The position numbers were made by a program, and so were the translations under genes. A stretch of 5,600 nt of DNA from NCBI GenBank assembly GCA_947474415.1, contig CANJKD010000201.1, forward strand, positions 1 to 5,600, read 5' to 3'. The notes beneath the pieces are model-generated. The model searched no databases. It was not told the origin of the DNA and saw nothing but the letters and a program-made list of their open reading frames with translations. This document shows, piece by piece, positions 1-5,600 of the stretch. The stretch's first letter is position 1. The number at the start of each line of letters is the position of its first letter. This DNA comes from Burkholderiales bacterium (GTDB lineage Bacteria; Pseudomonadota; Gammaproteobacteria; Burkholderiales; Burkholderiaceae_C).

Positions 1-541
1 AGGCCGCTTCCGGGCCGGTGGGCGCGTTTTCCAGTGTTTCGGCGAACAGCCGGCCGAACACGCCGGTGGTGTGCAGCGCCAGCGCCAGCGCGCCGGCGAA
101 CGGGCCCAGGCCGGCAGCCAGCACCATCAGCGCTGCCCACACCAGTTCGGGCACGCTGCGCAGCACGTTCAGCACCAGCCGGCTCGCCGCCCGCGCGGCA
201 GTGCCGCAGCGGCCCGCAGCCGGCAAGGCCAGCGCCGCGCCGAACAGCACCGCCACGAGCGTGCCGACGGCCGAGACAGCGAGCGTCTGCAGGCCGGCCC
301 AGGCGGTTTTCGCGAGGAAGGCGCCCGACACATCGGGCGGGAAGAATTCGGCCACGAACTTCAGCATCAGCCGGCGCGATTCGGCACTGAAAAGGCCGCG
401 ATAGTCCGCCCCCAGGTAGACGAAGCTGGCGACGATGGCGGCCAGCACCGCGAGCGTCACGGCCACGCAGGTGAGGCACGGGCCGGCCGCCTGCGCGCGC
501 TCGGCGGCGCTCAGCTCATGGGCTGCGGCTTCATGCGTCAT
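1..541 (-). CDS. phnE: PhnE-family ABC transporter permease, second copy (3' part missing)
   Basis: Inner-membrane permease of a phosphonate-type ABC importer, cut by the left window edge. The start is the ATG at 541-539, which overlaps the TGA of the upstream permease gene as ATGA, so the two are probably translationally coupled. About 180 residues are visible and the frame stays open to the edge. After a short polar N-terminus there is a membrane segment at about residues 22-44, another at about 82-108, and hydrophobic segments at about 122-145 and 147-163. The stretch RSVPELVWA (128-136), then GLGPFAGALALAL, then FGRLFAETLEN (162-172), is the PhnE pattern leading into the cytoplasmic EAA loop that docks on the ATPase; the window ends just inside that loop. 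It resembles the neighbouring permease at the same motifs ([18 protein letters not shown]), so the pair probably forms a heterodimeric channel. The phn symbol marks the family only; gene context points to selenium rather than phosphonate. Confidence 0.88.
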   Translation of the reverse strand, partial: MTHEAAAHELSAAERAQAAGPCLTCVAVTLAVLAAIVASFVYLGADYRGLFSAESRRLMLKFVAEFFPPDVSGAFLAKTAWAGLQTLAVSAVGTLVAVLFGAALALPAAGRCGTAARAASRLVLNVLRSVPELVWAALMVLAAGLGPFAGALALALHTTGVFGRLFAETLENAPTGPEAA

Positions 542-1377
542 GCGAGCAACCTGCGCAGCGCCGCGCTCAGCGCGTCGGCCAGCAGCACCAGCAGCAGGAA
601 GGTGATGAGGATGCTGCTGGCTTCACCGCCGTTGAGCATCTTCATGGCCTGGTCCATCACCTGGCCGAGGCCGCCCGCGCCGACGAAACCCATCACGACC
701 GAGGCCCGCACCGCGCATTCCCAGCGGTACACGGTGTACGACGCCAGCTCTTGCGCGGCCCCCGGCAGCAGCCCGTAGCACAGCGCCGTCACGCGCCCAC
801 TGCCGGCTTCGAGCAGCGCGCGGGCGGGCCGCGTGTCGCCCGACTCCAGGATCTCGGCGTACACCTTGCCGAGCATGCCGGCATAGGTGATGGCGATGGC
901 CAGCACGCCGGCAGCCGGCCCAAGGCCGAGCGCGCGCACGAACACCAGCGCCCAGACGATTTCGGGGATGGCGCGCAGAAAGGTCAGCACCATGCGTGCC
1001 ACGCCACGCAGTGCCCGGCCGCGCCGCCACGCGTTGCCCGGCCCGATGCGCGAGACCGAGAGCGACGGCGTCATCGCGAACGCCAGCGGCACCGCGAGCA
1101 CCCACGCGAGCGCGATGCCGGCGGTCGCCATCGCCAGCGTCTGCAAGGTCGCAACAAACAGCAAGCCGAGGAATTCGATCGAGATGGCCGGCGGCAGGAA
1201 GCCGATCAGGAAGTTGCCCATCACCTTCAGGTTGCCGGCCTCGAACAGCACCCACGGCTTGAACTCGGCCAGCACCAGCAAGGGCCACAGCACGACGATG
1301 GCGGCCACCAACGCCCCGGCGCGGGCCCGCGCCTGCGGGTCATGCAGGGCGGGCGTGCCGAGTGCCGAGGTGTTCAC
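538..1377 (-). CDS. phnE: PhnE-family ABC transporter permease
   Basis: Inner-membrane permease of the same importer, 279 residues, close to the usual PhnE length. Hydrophobic segments lie at about residues 21-38, 68-102 (probably two passes), 129-150, 155-170 and 255-277. The motif [12 protein letters not shown] (135-146) is followed by [17 protein letters not shown] and a complete EAA-type cytoplasmic loop from about 174 (YAEILESGD) to the GLLPGAAQE turn near 202-210, the contact with the ATPase. The C-terminal [16 protein letters not shown] segment is also typical of PhnE. I chose the GTG at 1377-1375 because it overlaps the ATPase gene's TGA as GTGA, mirroring the ATGA junction at this gene's other end. 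A TTG two codons upstream (1383) is an alternative, and neither has a clear Shine-Dalgarno sequence. Family assignment is firm; the substrate is inferred. Confidence 0.92.
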   Translation of the reverse strand: MNTSALGTPALHDPQARARAGALVAAIVVLWPLLVLAEFKPWVLFEAGNLKVMGNFLIGFLPPAISIEFLGLLFVATLQTLAMATAGIALAWVLAVPLAFAMTPSLSVSRIGPGNAWRRGRALRGVARMVLTFLRAIPEIVWALVFVRALGLGPAAGVLAIAITYAGMLGKVYAEILESGDTRPARALLEAGSGRVTALCYGLLPGAAQELASYTVYRWECAVRASVVMGFVGAGGLGQVMDQAMKMLNGGEASSILITFLLLVLLADALSAALRRLLA

Positions 1378-2276
1378 CGGCAACCCGGCCGCACGACCGT
1401 GGCCGGCTTCGCCAGGGGCACGACGTTGCTGCGGCCGGCGCCAAAGATGGCGGCCGCGTCGGTGGCATCAACGGTTTCGACAGCATCGGCGGCTTCGAGC
1501 GCCAACGACGCGCCACCCTGGGTCGGCAGCACCGCCCCTTCGGCGGCATACAGCTCGTGCAGCATCGCGGGGCTGACCTCGCGCGCGGGCCGGTCGAACA
1601 CGACCTGGCCCTCGCGCATGCCGACGATGCGCGGGAACCATTTCAGCGCCAGATCGACAGCGTGCAGCGAGGCCACCAGCGTCGCGCCCGTGGCCTGCGC
1701 TTGCGCGACCAGCTGGCCCACGGCCGCGTCAGCCAGCACCGGGTCGAGCGCCGACACTGGCTCGTCGGCGAGCAGCAATTCGGGGCGCTGGTACAGCGCG
1801 CGGGCGATGCCGACACGCTGCAACTGCCCGCCCGAGAGCCGGTCGCAGCGCTCGAACAGGCGGTCGGCGAGATCGAAACGCGCGAGCACGTCACGCGCCC
1901 CGACGATGTCGGCCGGATAAAGCAGCGAGGCCAGCGCGCGGCCGGCCGACCAGGTGCCGAGCCGCCCCGCCAGCACGGCTGTGACAACGCGCAGCCGAGG
2001 CGGGATCGGCGGCGTCTGGTGAACCATGCCGATGCGCGCACGCAGCCGCCGCAGGCCGCCGGCGCCAAGCTGCCAGGGGTTCGCGCCCAGCAACTCGACG
2101 CGGCCTTCGCTGGGCCGCACCGACGTGCCCGCGACGCGCAGCAAGCTGGTCTTGCCGGCGCCCGACGGCCCGATCACCGCCACCTGTTCGCCAGCCGCCA
2201 ACCGCAGGCTGACCTGCTTCAGCGCGCGGTGGCCATTCGGGTGAACCAGGCCGATGTGGTCGAAGGACAAGCCCAT
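1374..2276 (-). CDS. phnC: PhnC-family ABC transporter ATP-binding protein
   Basis: Cytoplasmic ATPase that powers the importer, 300 residues from the chosen ATG. All nucleotide-binding motifs are visible: Walker [10 protein letters not shown] (36-44), Q-loop glutamine 87, signature [15 protein letters not shown] (147-161), Walker B LLLADEP (167-173) with the catalytic Glu172, D-loop SALD (175-178) and switch His205. The PhnC-specific stretch [15 protein letters not shown] (93-107) and the ending [19 protein letters not shown] (205-223) place it in the phosphonate subfamily rather than nitrate or sulfonate transporters. A TTG at 2294 in the same frame would add six residues (306 in all). I prefer the ATG at 2276 because it leaves the short N-terminus usual for the family, but neither start has a good Shine-Dalgarno sequence. 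About 55 Ala/Val-rich residues follow the last conserved segment (near 244), giving a longer tail than usual. The stop overlaps the permease start. Confidence 0.93.
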   Translation of the reverse strand: MGLSFDHIGLVHPNGHRALKQVSLRLAAGEQVAVIGPSGAGKTSLLRVAGTSVRPSEGRVELLGANPWQLGAGGLRRLRARIGMVHQTPPIPPRLRVVTAVLAGRLGTWSAGRALASLLYPADIVGARDVLARFDLADRLFERCDRLSGGQLQRVGIARALYQRPELLLADEPVSALDPVLADAAVGQLVAQAQATGATLVASLHAVDLALKWFPRIVGMREGQVVFDRPAREVSPAMLHELYAAEGAVLPTQGGASLALEAADAVETVDATDAAAIFGAGRSNVVPLAKPATVVRPGCR

Positions 2277-2322
2277 GCCGAACGACGGGCTCAAGTTTGG
2301 CGCGCCGACAAGGCGATTCGCA

Positions 2323-3183
2323 TCATTTGATCAGCCCGGCCGACTTGGCTGCGGCCTCGATGCCGTCGTAGTTCGACGCCTTGGTGGCGATGAACTTGCT
2401 GGCGCGTTGCAGGTCCATGATTTCCTTCTGCTCGGGCTTGCTGGCGTCGAGCTTCAGGAAGGCCTCGGTGATTTTCTTGGTCAGCGCGGCGTCGAGGCCG
2501 GGGCGCACGGTCCAGTTGTAGTCGTAGTACGGCGGCGTGGTGGCGAGCACGCGCACCTTGGCGGCGTTCGGGTTCGCGGCCTCGACCAGCTTGTCCATCA
2601 CCGACGCGTTCAGCACGCCGGCGTCGGCACGACCCGAGGCCACGAAGGCGACGGTGGCGTCGTGTGCGCCGGAGAAGGCGACGGCCTTGAAGTCGGTGTC
2701 GGGCTGGATGCCGGCCTGCTGCAGGAAGAAGCGTGGCATCAGGTGGCCGGAAGTGGACGACGGCGCACCGAACGCGAAGGTCTTGCCCTTCAGGTCGGCC
2801 AGTGTCTTCGCCGGGCTGTCGAGCGGCACGATGAAGCGGCTCGTGAACTTCTCGTCCTCGGCGCGCTGCACGATCGGCACGGCGCCGCCGTTGGTGCGGA
2901 TCTTGGCCTGCACGAAGGTGAAGCCGCCCAACCAGGCCAGGTCGATCTTGTTGCTGGCCAGGCCTTCGACGACCGCTGCGTAGTCGGTCACCGGCGTGAA
3001 CTGCACGTCGAGGCCGGTTTCCTTCTTGAGGTAGTCACCGAGCGGCTTGAACTTGCGCTGCAGTTCGGTCGGCGCTTCGTCGGGGATGGCCGAGACCCGC
3101 AGGACGCTGGTCTGGGCCAGCGCGGTGCCGGTGCCGATCAGCAGAGCCAGCGCGGCGAGGAGGCGGGTGGGAATGAGTTTCAT
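2323..3183 (-). CDS. phnD: PhnD-family periplasmic binding protein, putative selenium oxyanion (selenate-type) ABC transporter
   Basis: Periplasmic solute receptor of 286 residues. Residues 1-23 form a classic Sec signal peptide: Lys2 and Arg7, a hydrophobic core [10 protein letters not shown], and an ALA cleavage site before Gln24. There is no lipobox cysteine, so the mature protein should be soluble. The mature protein follows the PhnD pattern: a first strand with [19 protein letters not shown] (34-52), then [19 protein letters not shown] (75-93), the anion-site loop [15 protein letters not shown] (140-154), which aligns with the STSG loop that holds the phosphonate group in E. coli PhnD, and [21 protein letters not shown] (169-189). 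From memory, NCBI has a PhnD-like family named 'putative selenate ABC transporter substrate-binding protein' that co-occurs with selenium genes, and this protein resembles it, including the [13 protein letters not shown] stretch in the C-terminal third. The selenium ligand is inferred mainly from its place 42 bp after senA. Phosphonate, phosphite or another oxyanion remains possible. Confidence 0.9.
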   Translation of the reverse strand: MKLIPTRLLAALALLIGTGTALAQTSVLRVSAIPDEAPTELQRKFKPLGDYLKKETGLDVQFTPVTDYAAVVEGLASNKIDLAWLGGFTFVQAKIRTNGGAVPIVQRAEDEKFTSRFIVPLDSPAKTLADLKGKTFAFGAPSSTSGHLMPRFFLQQAGIQPDTDFKAVAFSGAHDATVAFVASGRADAGVLNASVMDKLVEAANPNAAKVRVLATTPPYYDYNWTVRPGLDAALTKKITEAFLKLDASKPEQKEIMDLQRASKFIATKASNYDGIEAAAKSAGLIK

Positions 3184-3225
3184 GGCGCGGTGTTCAGGTT
3201 AAGGTGGGCAGGATTGGAGCAGAGT
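3184..3225 (-). other. 42 bp spacer between senA and the binding-protein gene
   Basis: Short non-coding stretch with no visible hairpin terminator, T-run or strong promoter. Both flanking genes read the same way, so senA and the transporter genes are probably one transcript. No clear Shine-Dalgarno site precedes the binding-protein ATG. Confidence 0.5.
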
Positions 3226-4479
3226 TCAGGTGCGAGGTGACGTGCGAGCCGCGGCGGTGCGGAAGCCCGCGAACACATCGTTGCGATCGGGTTCGAAGAA
3301 GTTGCGGTAGCGGCGGTCATGGAGTCGCGCCGACGTCGCGAAGGCACCGCCGCGAAGCTCGCGATGATCAAAGAACCAGGGCATGGAATATTCGCGGTAC
3401 GGGCCGGGGGCGAAGCCGGGGTAGGGCTGGAACGCATCGGCGGTCCATTCCCAGACGCTCGCGCCCCAATGCATCCCCGGCGCGGCGTGTTCCCATTCGG
3501 CGGCGCTCGGCAGGCGGCGTTTCGCCCAGAGGCAGTAGGCCTCGGCCTCGAAGGCGTTGACGTGGATGACGGGCGCGTCGGGTGCGAGTGGCAGCCAGTG
3601 ATCGAACCAGCGTGTTTGCCAGCCGCTGGCCGGGTCACGCCGCCAACGTTGCGGATGGCTCAGCTTCGACGCCGCGCGCCACGCGCCGGCCGCACCGGGC
3701 CAGTACCCTGCGTCGTCATAGCCGCCGGCATCGACGAAGCGCTGGAAGGCGCCAGCGCTGACCGGCGCGGCATCGATCTCGAAGTCGGCCAGGGACAGCG
3801 CGCGGGCCGGTTGTTCGTTGTCGAAGGCGAAGCCGGCTGCGTGCGATGGCACGCCAATCTGCAACTCGCCGCCGGGCACCCGCAGCGGCTCGGCCCGCGG
3901 CATGGCCCGCAGTTCGCAACCCGCCGGCGCGGGCAGGCCGAGCGCAGCGCGCAGCCAGGTGAAGGCCTCGCCGTGCATGTCTTCGTGGAACAGCGCGAGG
4001 CGGTGGAAGTAGAGCGCGGCGTCGCCCTTGCCTTCGTCCGCGTCATCGGCCACGACGGGCAGCGCCGCCACGCAGGCGTCGAGCTGCGCCCCGAGCATGT
4101 CGACCAACTCTTCGCGAGACGGCATCGGCATGCGCCAGCGCGCCGCATCCGCGAGGCGCGCCGAATCGAAGCGCGCGTCGGGCCCGGCATGGCGCGGCGG
4201 CTGCGCTGCCAGCGCGAAGCCGTCGGCGTCGCGCGTGTGCGGCCCGCGCAGGGTCCAGAACTCGGCGAACCATGCGAGGTGGCCCAGCTCCCACGCGATC
4301 GGGTTCACGCCGCGCCGCTCGGGCACCTGCCACTGCGCGTCGGCCAAATCATCGACCAACGCCCAGCTGCGCGCGCGGCTGTCGCGCAGCGCCTGCGCGA
4401 GCGCGGCACCGCGCAGGGCCCGCGGCTCAGTGGGGCGCACGGCGTGAAAAGAGTGGACCAGTTCTGGCACTTCAACCAT
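3226..4479 (-). CDS. senA: Selenoneine synthase SenA (EgtB-like non-haem iron C-Se bond-forming enzyme)
   Basis: SenA is an O2- and iron-dependent enzyme that joins hercynine to the selenosugar made by SenB, forming the C-Se bond of selenoneine; it is a cytoplasmic relative of the ergothioneine sulfoxide synthase EgtB. The 417 residues show the EgtB architecture. A DinB-like N-terminal domain supplies the likely three-histidine iron site: His67 in WELGHLAWFAEFW, and His165 and His169 in HEDMHGEA. The C-terminal formylglycine-generating-enzyme-like (FGE-sulfatase) domain, about 199-411, carries LPSAAEWEHAA (323-333), VWEWTADAFQPYPGF (342-356), EYSMPWFFDHRELRGGAF (363-380) and RRYRNFFEPDRNDVFAGFR (389-407). 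The start is well supported: GGAGG lies six bases before the ATG. Sequence alone could equally fit EgtB. The SenA call rests on the divergent SenB, for which the two-gene association is diagnostic, and on the absence of EgtD, EgtA, EgtC or EgtE here. The gene heads the co-directional transporter run. Confidence 0.88.
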   Translation of the reverse strand: MVEVPELVHSFHAVRPTEPRALRGAALAQALRDSRARSWALVDDLADAQWQVPERRGVNPIAWELGHLAWFAEFWTLRGPHTRDADGFALAAQPPRHAGPDARFDSARLADAARWRMPMPSREELVDMLGAQLDACVAALPVVADDADEGKGDAALYFHRLALFHEDMHGEAFTWLRAALGLPAPAGCELRAMPRAEPLRVPGGELQIGVPSHAAGFAFDNEQPARALSLADFEIDAAPVSAGAFQRFVDAGGYDDAGYWPGAAGAWRAASKLSHPQRWRRDPASGWQTRWFDHWLPLAPDAPVIHVNAFEAEAYCLWAKRRLPSAAEWEHAAPGMHWGASVWEWTADAFQPYPGFAPGPYREYSMPWFFDHRELRGGAFATSARLHDRRYRNFFEPDRNDVFAGFRTAAARTSPRT

Positions 4480-4510
4480 GCGCCGCCTCCGGCCGTGTCA
4501 ACATCCGGGG
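4480..4510. other. 31 bp divergent gap between senA and senB
   Basis: This is all the non-coding sequence between the two start codons. It holds the senA Shine-Dalgarno site and a minus-strand TTGACA (4501-4496) with no matching -10. There is no room for two promoters, so at least one and probably both promoters lie inside the opposite gene and the 5' ends of the transcripts may overlap. No operator palindrome is evident. Confidence 0.6.
4486..4490 (-). promoter_or_regulatory. Shine-Dalgarno site of senA
   Basis: On the minus strand GGAGG is followed by six bases and then the senA ATG at 4479. It is the clearest ribosome-binding site in the window, settles the senA start, and lies in the 31 bp gap between the two divergent sen genes. 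Confidence 0.8.
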
Positions 4511-5590
4511 ATGAAGCCCCGCCGCCCGACCCTTTGCATCGTCTCGCCCGCGCTGGCGGCGGCGAACAACGGCAACTGGCAGACCGCAGCGCGCTGGCAA
4601 CGCTTCCTCGCGCCGGTGGCCGACGTGGTCATCACAACGGCCTGGGACGGCGCACCCGCCGACGCGCTGGTCGCGCTGCACGCGCGCCGCTCGGCCGATT
4701 CGATCAAGCGCTTTCGGGCCGCCCACACCGATGCGCCGCTCGCGCTCGTGCTGACCGGCACCGACCTGTACCGCGACCTGGATTCCGATGCTTCGGCTCG
4801 ACATTCACTGGAGTGTGCCAGCCACGTCGTGGTGCTGCAGGACGAAGGTCTCGAACGCCTGCCGCCGGCGGCCCGCGCGAAGGCGCGCAGCATCGTGCAA
4901 TCGGCATCGAAACTGATCCGCCACGACGCGGCGCACGGCTCCATCACCTTGGTTGCGGTCGGCCATTTGCGCGACGAGAAAGACCCGCTGACGCTGATGC
5001 GGGCGGCGCGGCGGCTGGCGGCTTCCGGACCAGACGGCGCAACACCCGCGATCCGCGTCGTTCACATCGGCGGCGCGCTCGATGCCGCTTTGGGCGAGCA
5101 AGCCGAACGCACGATGCAGGCCTGCCCGCAGTACCGCTGGCTCGGCAACCTGCCGCATGCCAGCGCGCGGCGCTGGATCGCGCGTTCCCAGGCGCTCGTC
5201 CACATGAGCCGCATGGAAGGCGGCGCGAACGTGGTCATCGAAGCGGTGCGCTCCGGTGTGCCGGTGCTGGCGAGCCGGATCGACGGCAACGTCGGCCTGC
5301 TCGGGCGCGACTATGCGGCTTACTTCGAAACCGGCGACGCGCAGGCGCTGGCCGCGCTGATGCAGCGCTTCGCCGCCAGCCCCGCCTTCGCCGCGCACCT
5401 GCGCGCGCAATGCGCGCTGCGCGAACCCCGCTTCGCACCGGCCGCCGAGCGCGCCGCCGTGCGCGCCCTGCTCGCCGACCTGCTTGCCGATGGTGCAGCC
5501 GCGCAGCCGGCCAAGCCCCGCGCCGCACACGGCGCGCCCCACGCGCCGACAATCACGCCCACGCCATTCCCCCCGGAGCCCGCACCATGA
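4511..5590 (+). CDS. senB: Selenosugar synthase SenB (GT4-fold glycosyltransferase-like)
   Basis: SenB makes a selenosugar from selenophosphate and a UDP-sugar, the selenium donor used by SenA. The predicted product has 359 residues and looks cytoplasmic, with no signal peptide or membrane segment. It has the two-Rossmann GT-B layout: an N-terminal half with PTLCIVSPALAAANNGNWQ (6-24), which replaces the usual glycine-rich GT4 loop with NNGN, and LVLTGTDLYRDL (79-90); then a C-terminal half with VAVGHLRDEKDPLTLMRAA (148-166), YRWLGNLPHA (208-217) and the GT4 EX7E motif Glu236-Glu244 in EGGANVVIEA, followed by SGVPVLASRIDGNVGLLG (248-265). I chose the ATG at 4511 because conserved sequence begins six residues later. 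An in-frame ATG at 4478 adds 11 residues but overlaps the senA start codon and has no Shine-Dalgarno sequence. The 4511 start also lacks one apart from an adjacent GGGG. The last ~32 residues are a Pro/Ala-rich tail. The stop overlaps the next start as ATGA. Confidence 0.9.
   Translation: MKPRRPTLCIVSPALAAANNGNWQTAARWQRFLAPVADVVITTAWDGAPADALVALHARRSADSIKRFRAAHTDAPLALVLTGTDLYRDLDSDASARHSLECASHVVVLQDEGLERLPPAARAKARSIVQSASKLIRHDAAHGSITLVAVGHLRDEKDPLTLMRAARRLAASGPDGATPAIRVVHIGGALDAALGEQAERTMQACPQYRWLGNLPHASARRWIARSQALVHMSRMEGGANVVIEAVRSGVPVLASRIDGNVGLLGRDYAAYFETGDAQALAALMQRFAASPAFAAHLRAQCALREPRFAPAAERAAVRALLADLLADGAAAQPAKPRAAHGAPHAPTITPTPFPPEPAP
5575..5578 (+). promoter_or_regulatory. Shine-Dalgarno site of the gene after senB
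   Basis: GGAG eight bases before the ATG at 5587, inside the 3' end of senB. It supports a real coupled gene beginning at the right edge. Confidence 0.65.
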
Positions 5591-5600
5591 CCGACACCAA
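5587..5600 (+). CDS. senC: Start of the next gene, probably senC (selenophosphate synthetase, SelD-like); only 14 bases present
   Basis: An ATG at 5587-5589 overlaps the senB stop (ATGA) and reads Met-Thr-Asp-Thr before the window ends. A GGAG at 5575-5578 sits eight bases upstream, a good ribosome-binding position, so a coupled gene almost certainly starts here. Four residues cannot identify it. The name is inferred from known senABC clusters, where a SelD homologue that makes selenophosphate from selenide and ATP supplies SenB. Confidence 0.6.

Noticed and set aside
751..2330. Long plus-strand open frames opposite the transporter genes (such as 751-1920 and 1362-2330)
   Set aside because: They lie antisense to well-identified ABC transporter genes, encode Arg/Ala/Gln-rich low-complexity protein, and are the usual shadow frames of GC-rich DNA.
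3184..3225. Repeated GTTCAGG heptamers (3192-3198 and 3224-3230) in the spacer after senA
   Set aside because: Only two short copies, one of them overlapping the senA stop; too short to tell from chance.
2254..3240. 328-residue plus-strand frame opposite the binding-protein gene
   Set aside because: It is antisense to a protein with a clear signal peptide and PhnD motifs, and its translation has no recognisable domain.
3226..4479. Calling this gene egtB (ergothioneine synthesis)
   Set aside because: The fold is the same, but the divergent SenB and coupled downstream gene fit the selenoneine pathway, and no egtA, egtC, egtD or egtE neighbour is visible. It remains the main alternative.
4465..4481. 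Possible sigma-54 promoter (TGGCAC followed by ATGC) ahead of senB
   Set aside because: The GG to GC spacing is 12 bases rather than the required 10, and the -12 element does not match TTGC.
4496..4501. Perfect minus-strand TTGACA (-35-like) in the senA/senB gap
   Set aside because: The sequence 16-18 bases downstream (around 4479-4473, minus strand) has no TATAAT-like hexamer, and initiation would fall inside senA, downstream of its well-supported start.
4478..4510. Upstream in-frame ATG start for senB at 4478
   Set aside because: It overlaps the senA start codon on the other strand, has no ribosome-binding site, and adds 11 Arg/Pro-rich residues before the conserved beginning of the protein.

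Overview
The window is GC-rich DNA with tightly packed, overlapping genes and no RNA genes, mobile elements or CRISPR arrays. Base composition, codon use and gene content suggest a betaproteobacterium, probably Burkholderiales of the Variovorax/Comamonadaceae type. That placement is an inference from style and from where this cluster is known to occur, not a marker-gene result.

The content is best read as a selenoneine (selenium analogue of ergothioneine) biosynthetic cluster with its own ABC importer. Right of about 4480, on the + strand, lie a GT4-fold selenosugar synthase (senB, 4511-5590) and the first 14 bases of a translationally coupled gene (5587 onward). In known clusters that next gene is the selenophosphate synthetase senC, a SelD homologue. 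Left of 4480, on the - strand, lies a five-gene run in the order of transcription: senA (EgtB-like non-haem iron selenoneine synthase, 4479-3226), a PhnD-like periplasmic binding protein (3183-2323), a PhnC-like ATPase (2276-1374), a PhnE-like permease (1377-538) and a second PhnE-like permease that runs off the left edge (541-2).

The proposed working order is as follows. The importer brings in a selenium species (inferred; phosphonate, phosphite or another small oxyanion cannot be excluded). SenC makes selenophosphate and SenB transfers selenium to a UDP-sugar to give a selenosugar. SenA then joins that selenium to hercynine under O2, leading to selenoneine. The hercynine-forming methyltransferase EgtD is not in this window.

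The senA and senB start codons are only 31 bp apart and divergent, so at least one promoter must lie inside the neighbouring gene. The only non-coding stretches are this 31 bp gap, a 42 bp gap between senA and the binding-protein gene, and about 46 bp before the ATPase gene. There is no gene-free stretch over 300 bp.
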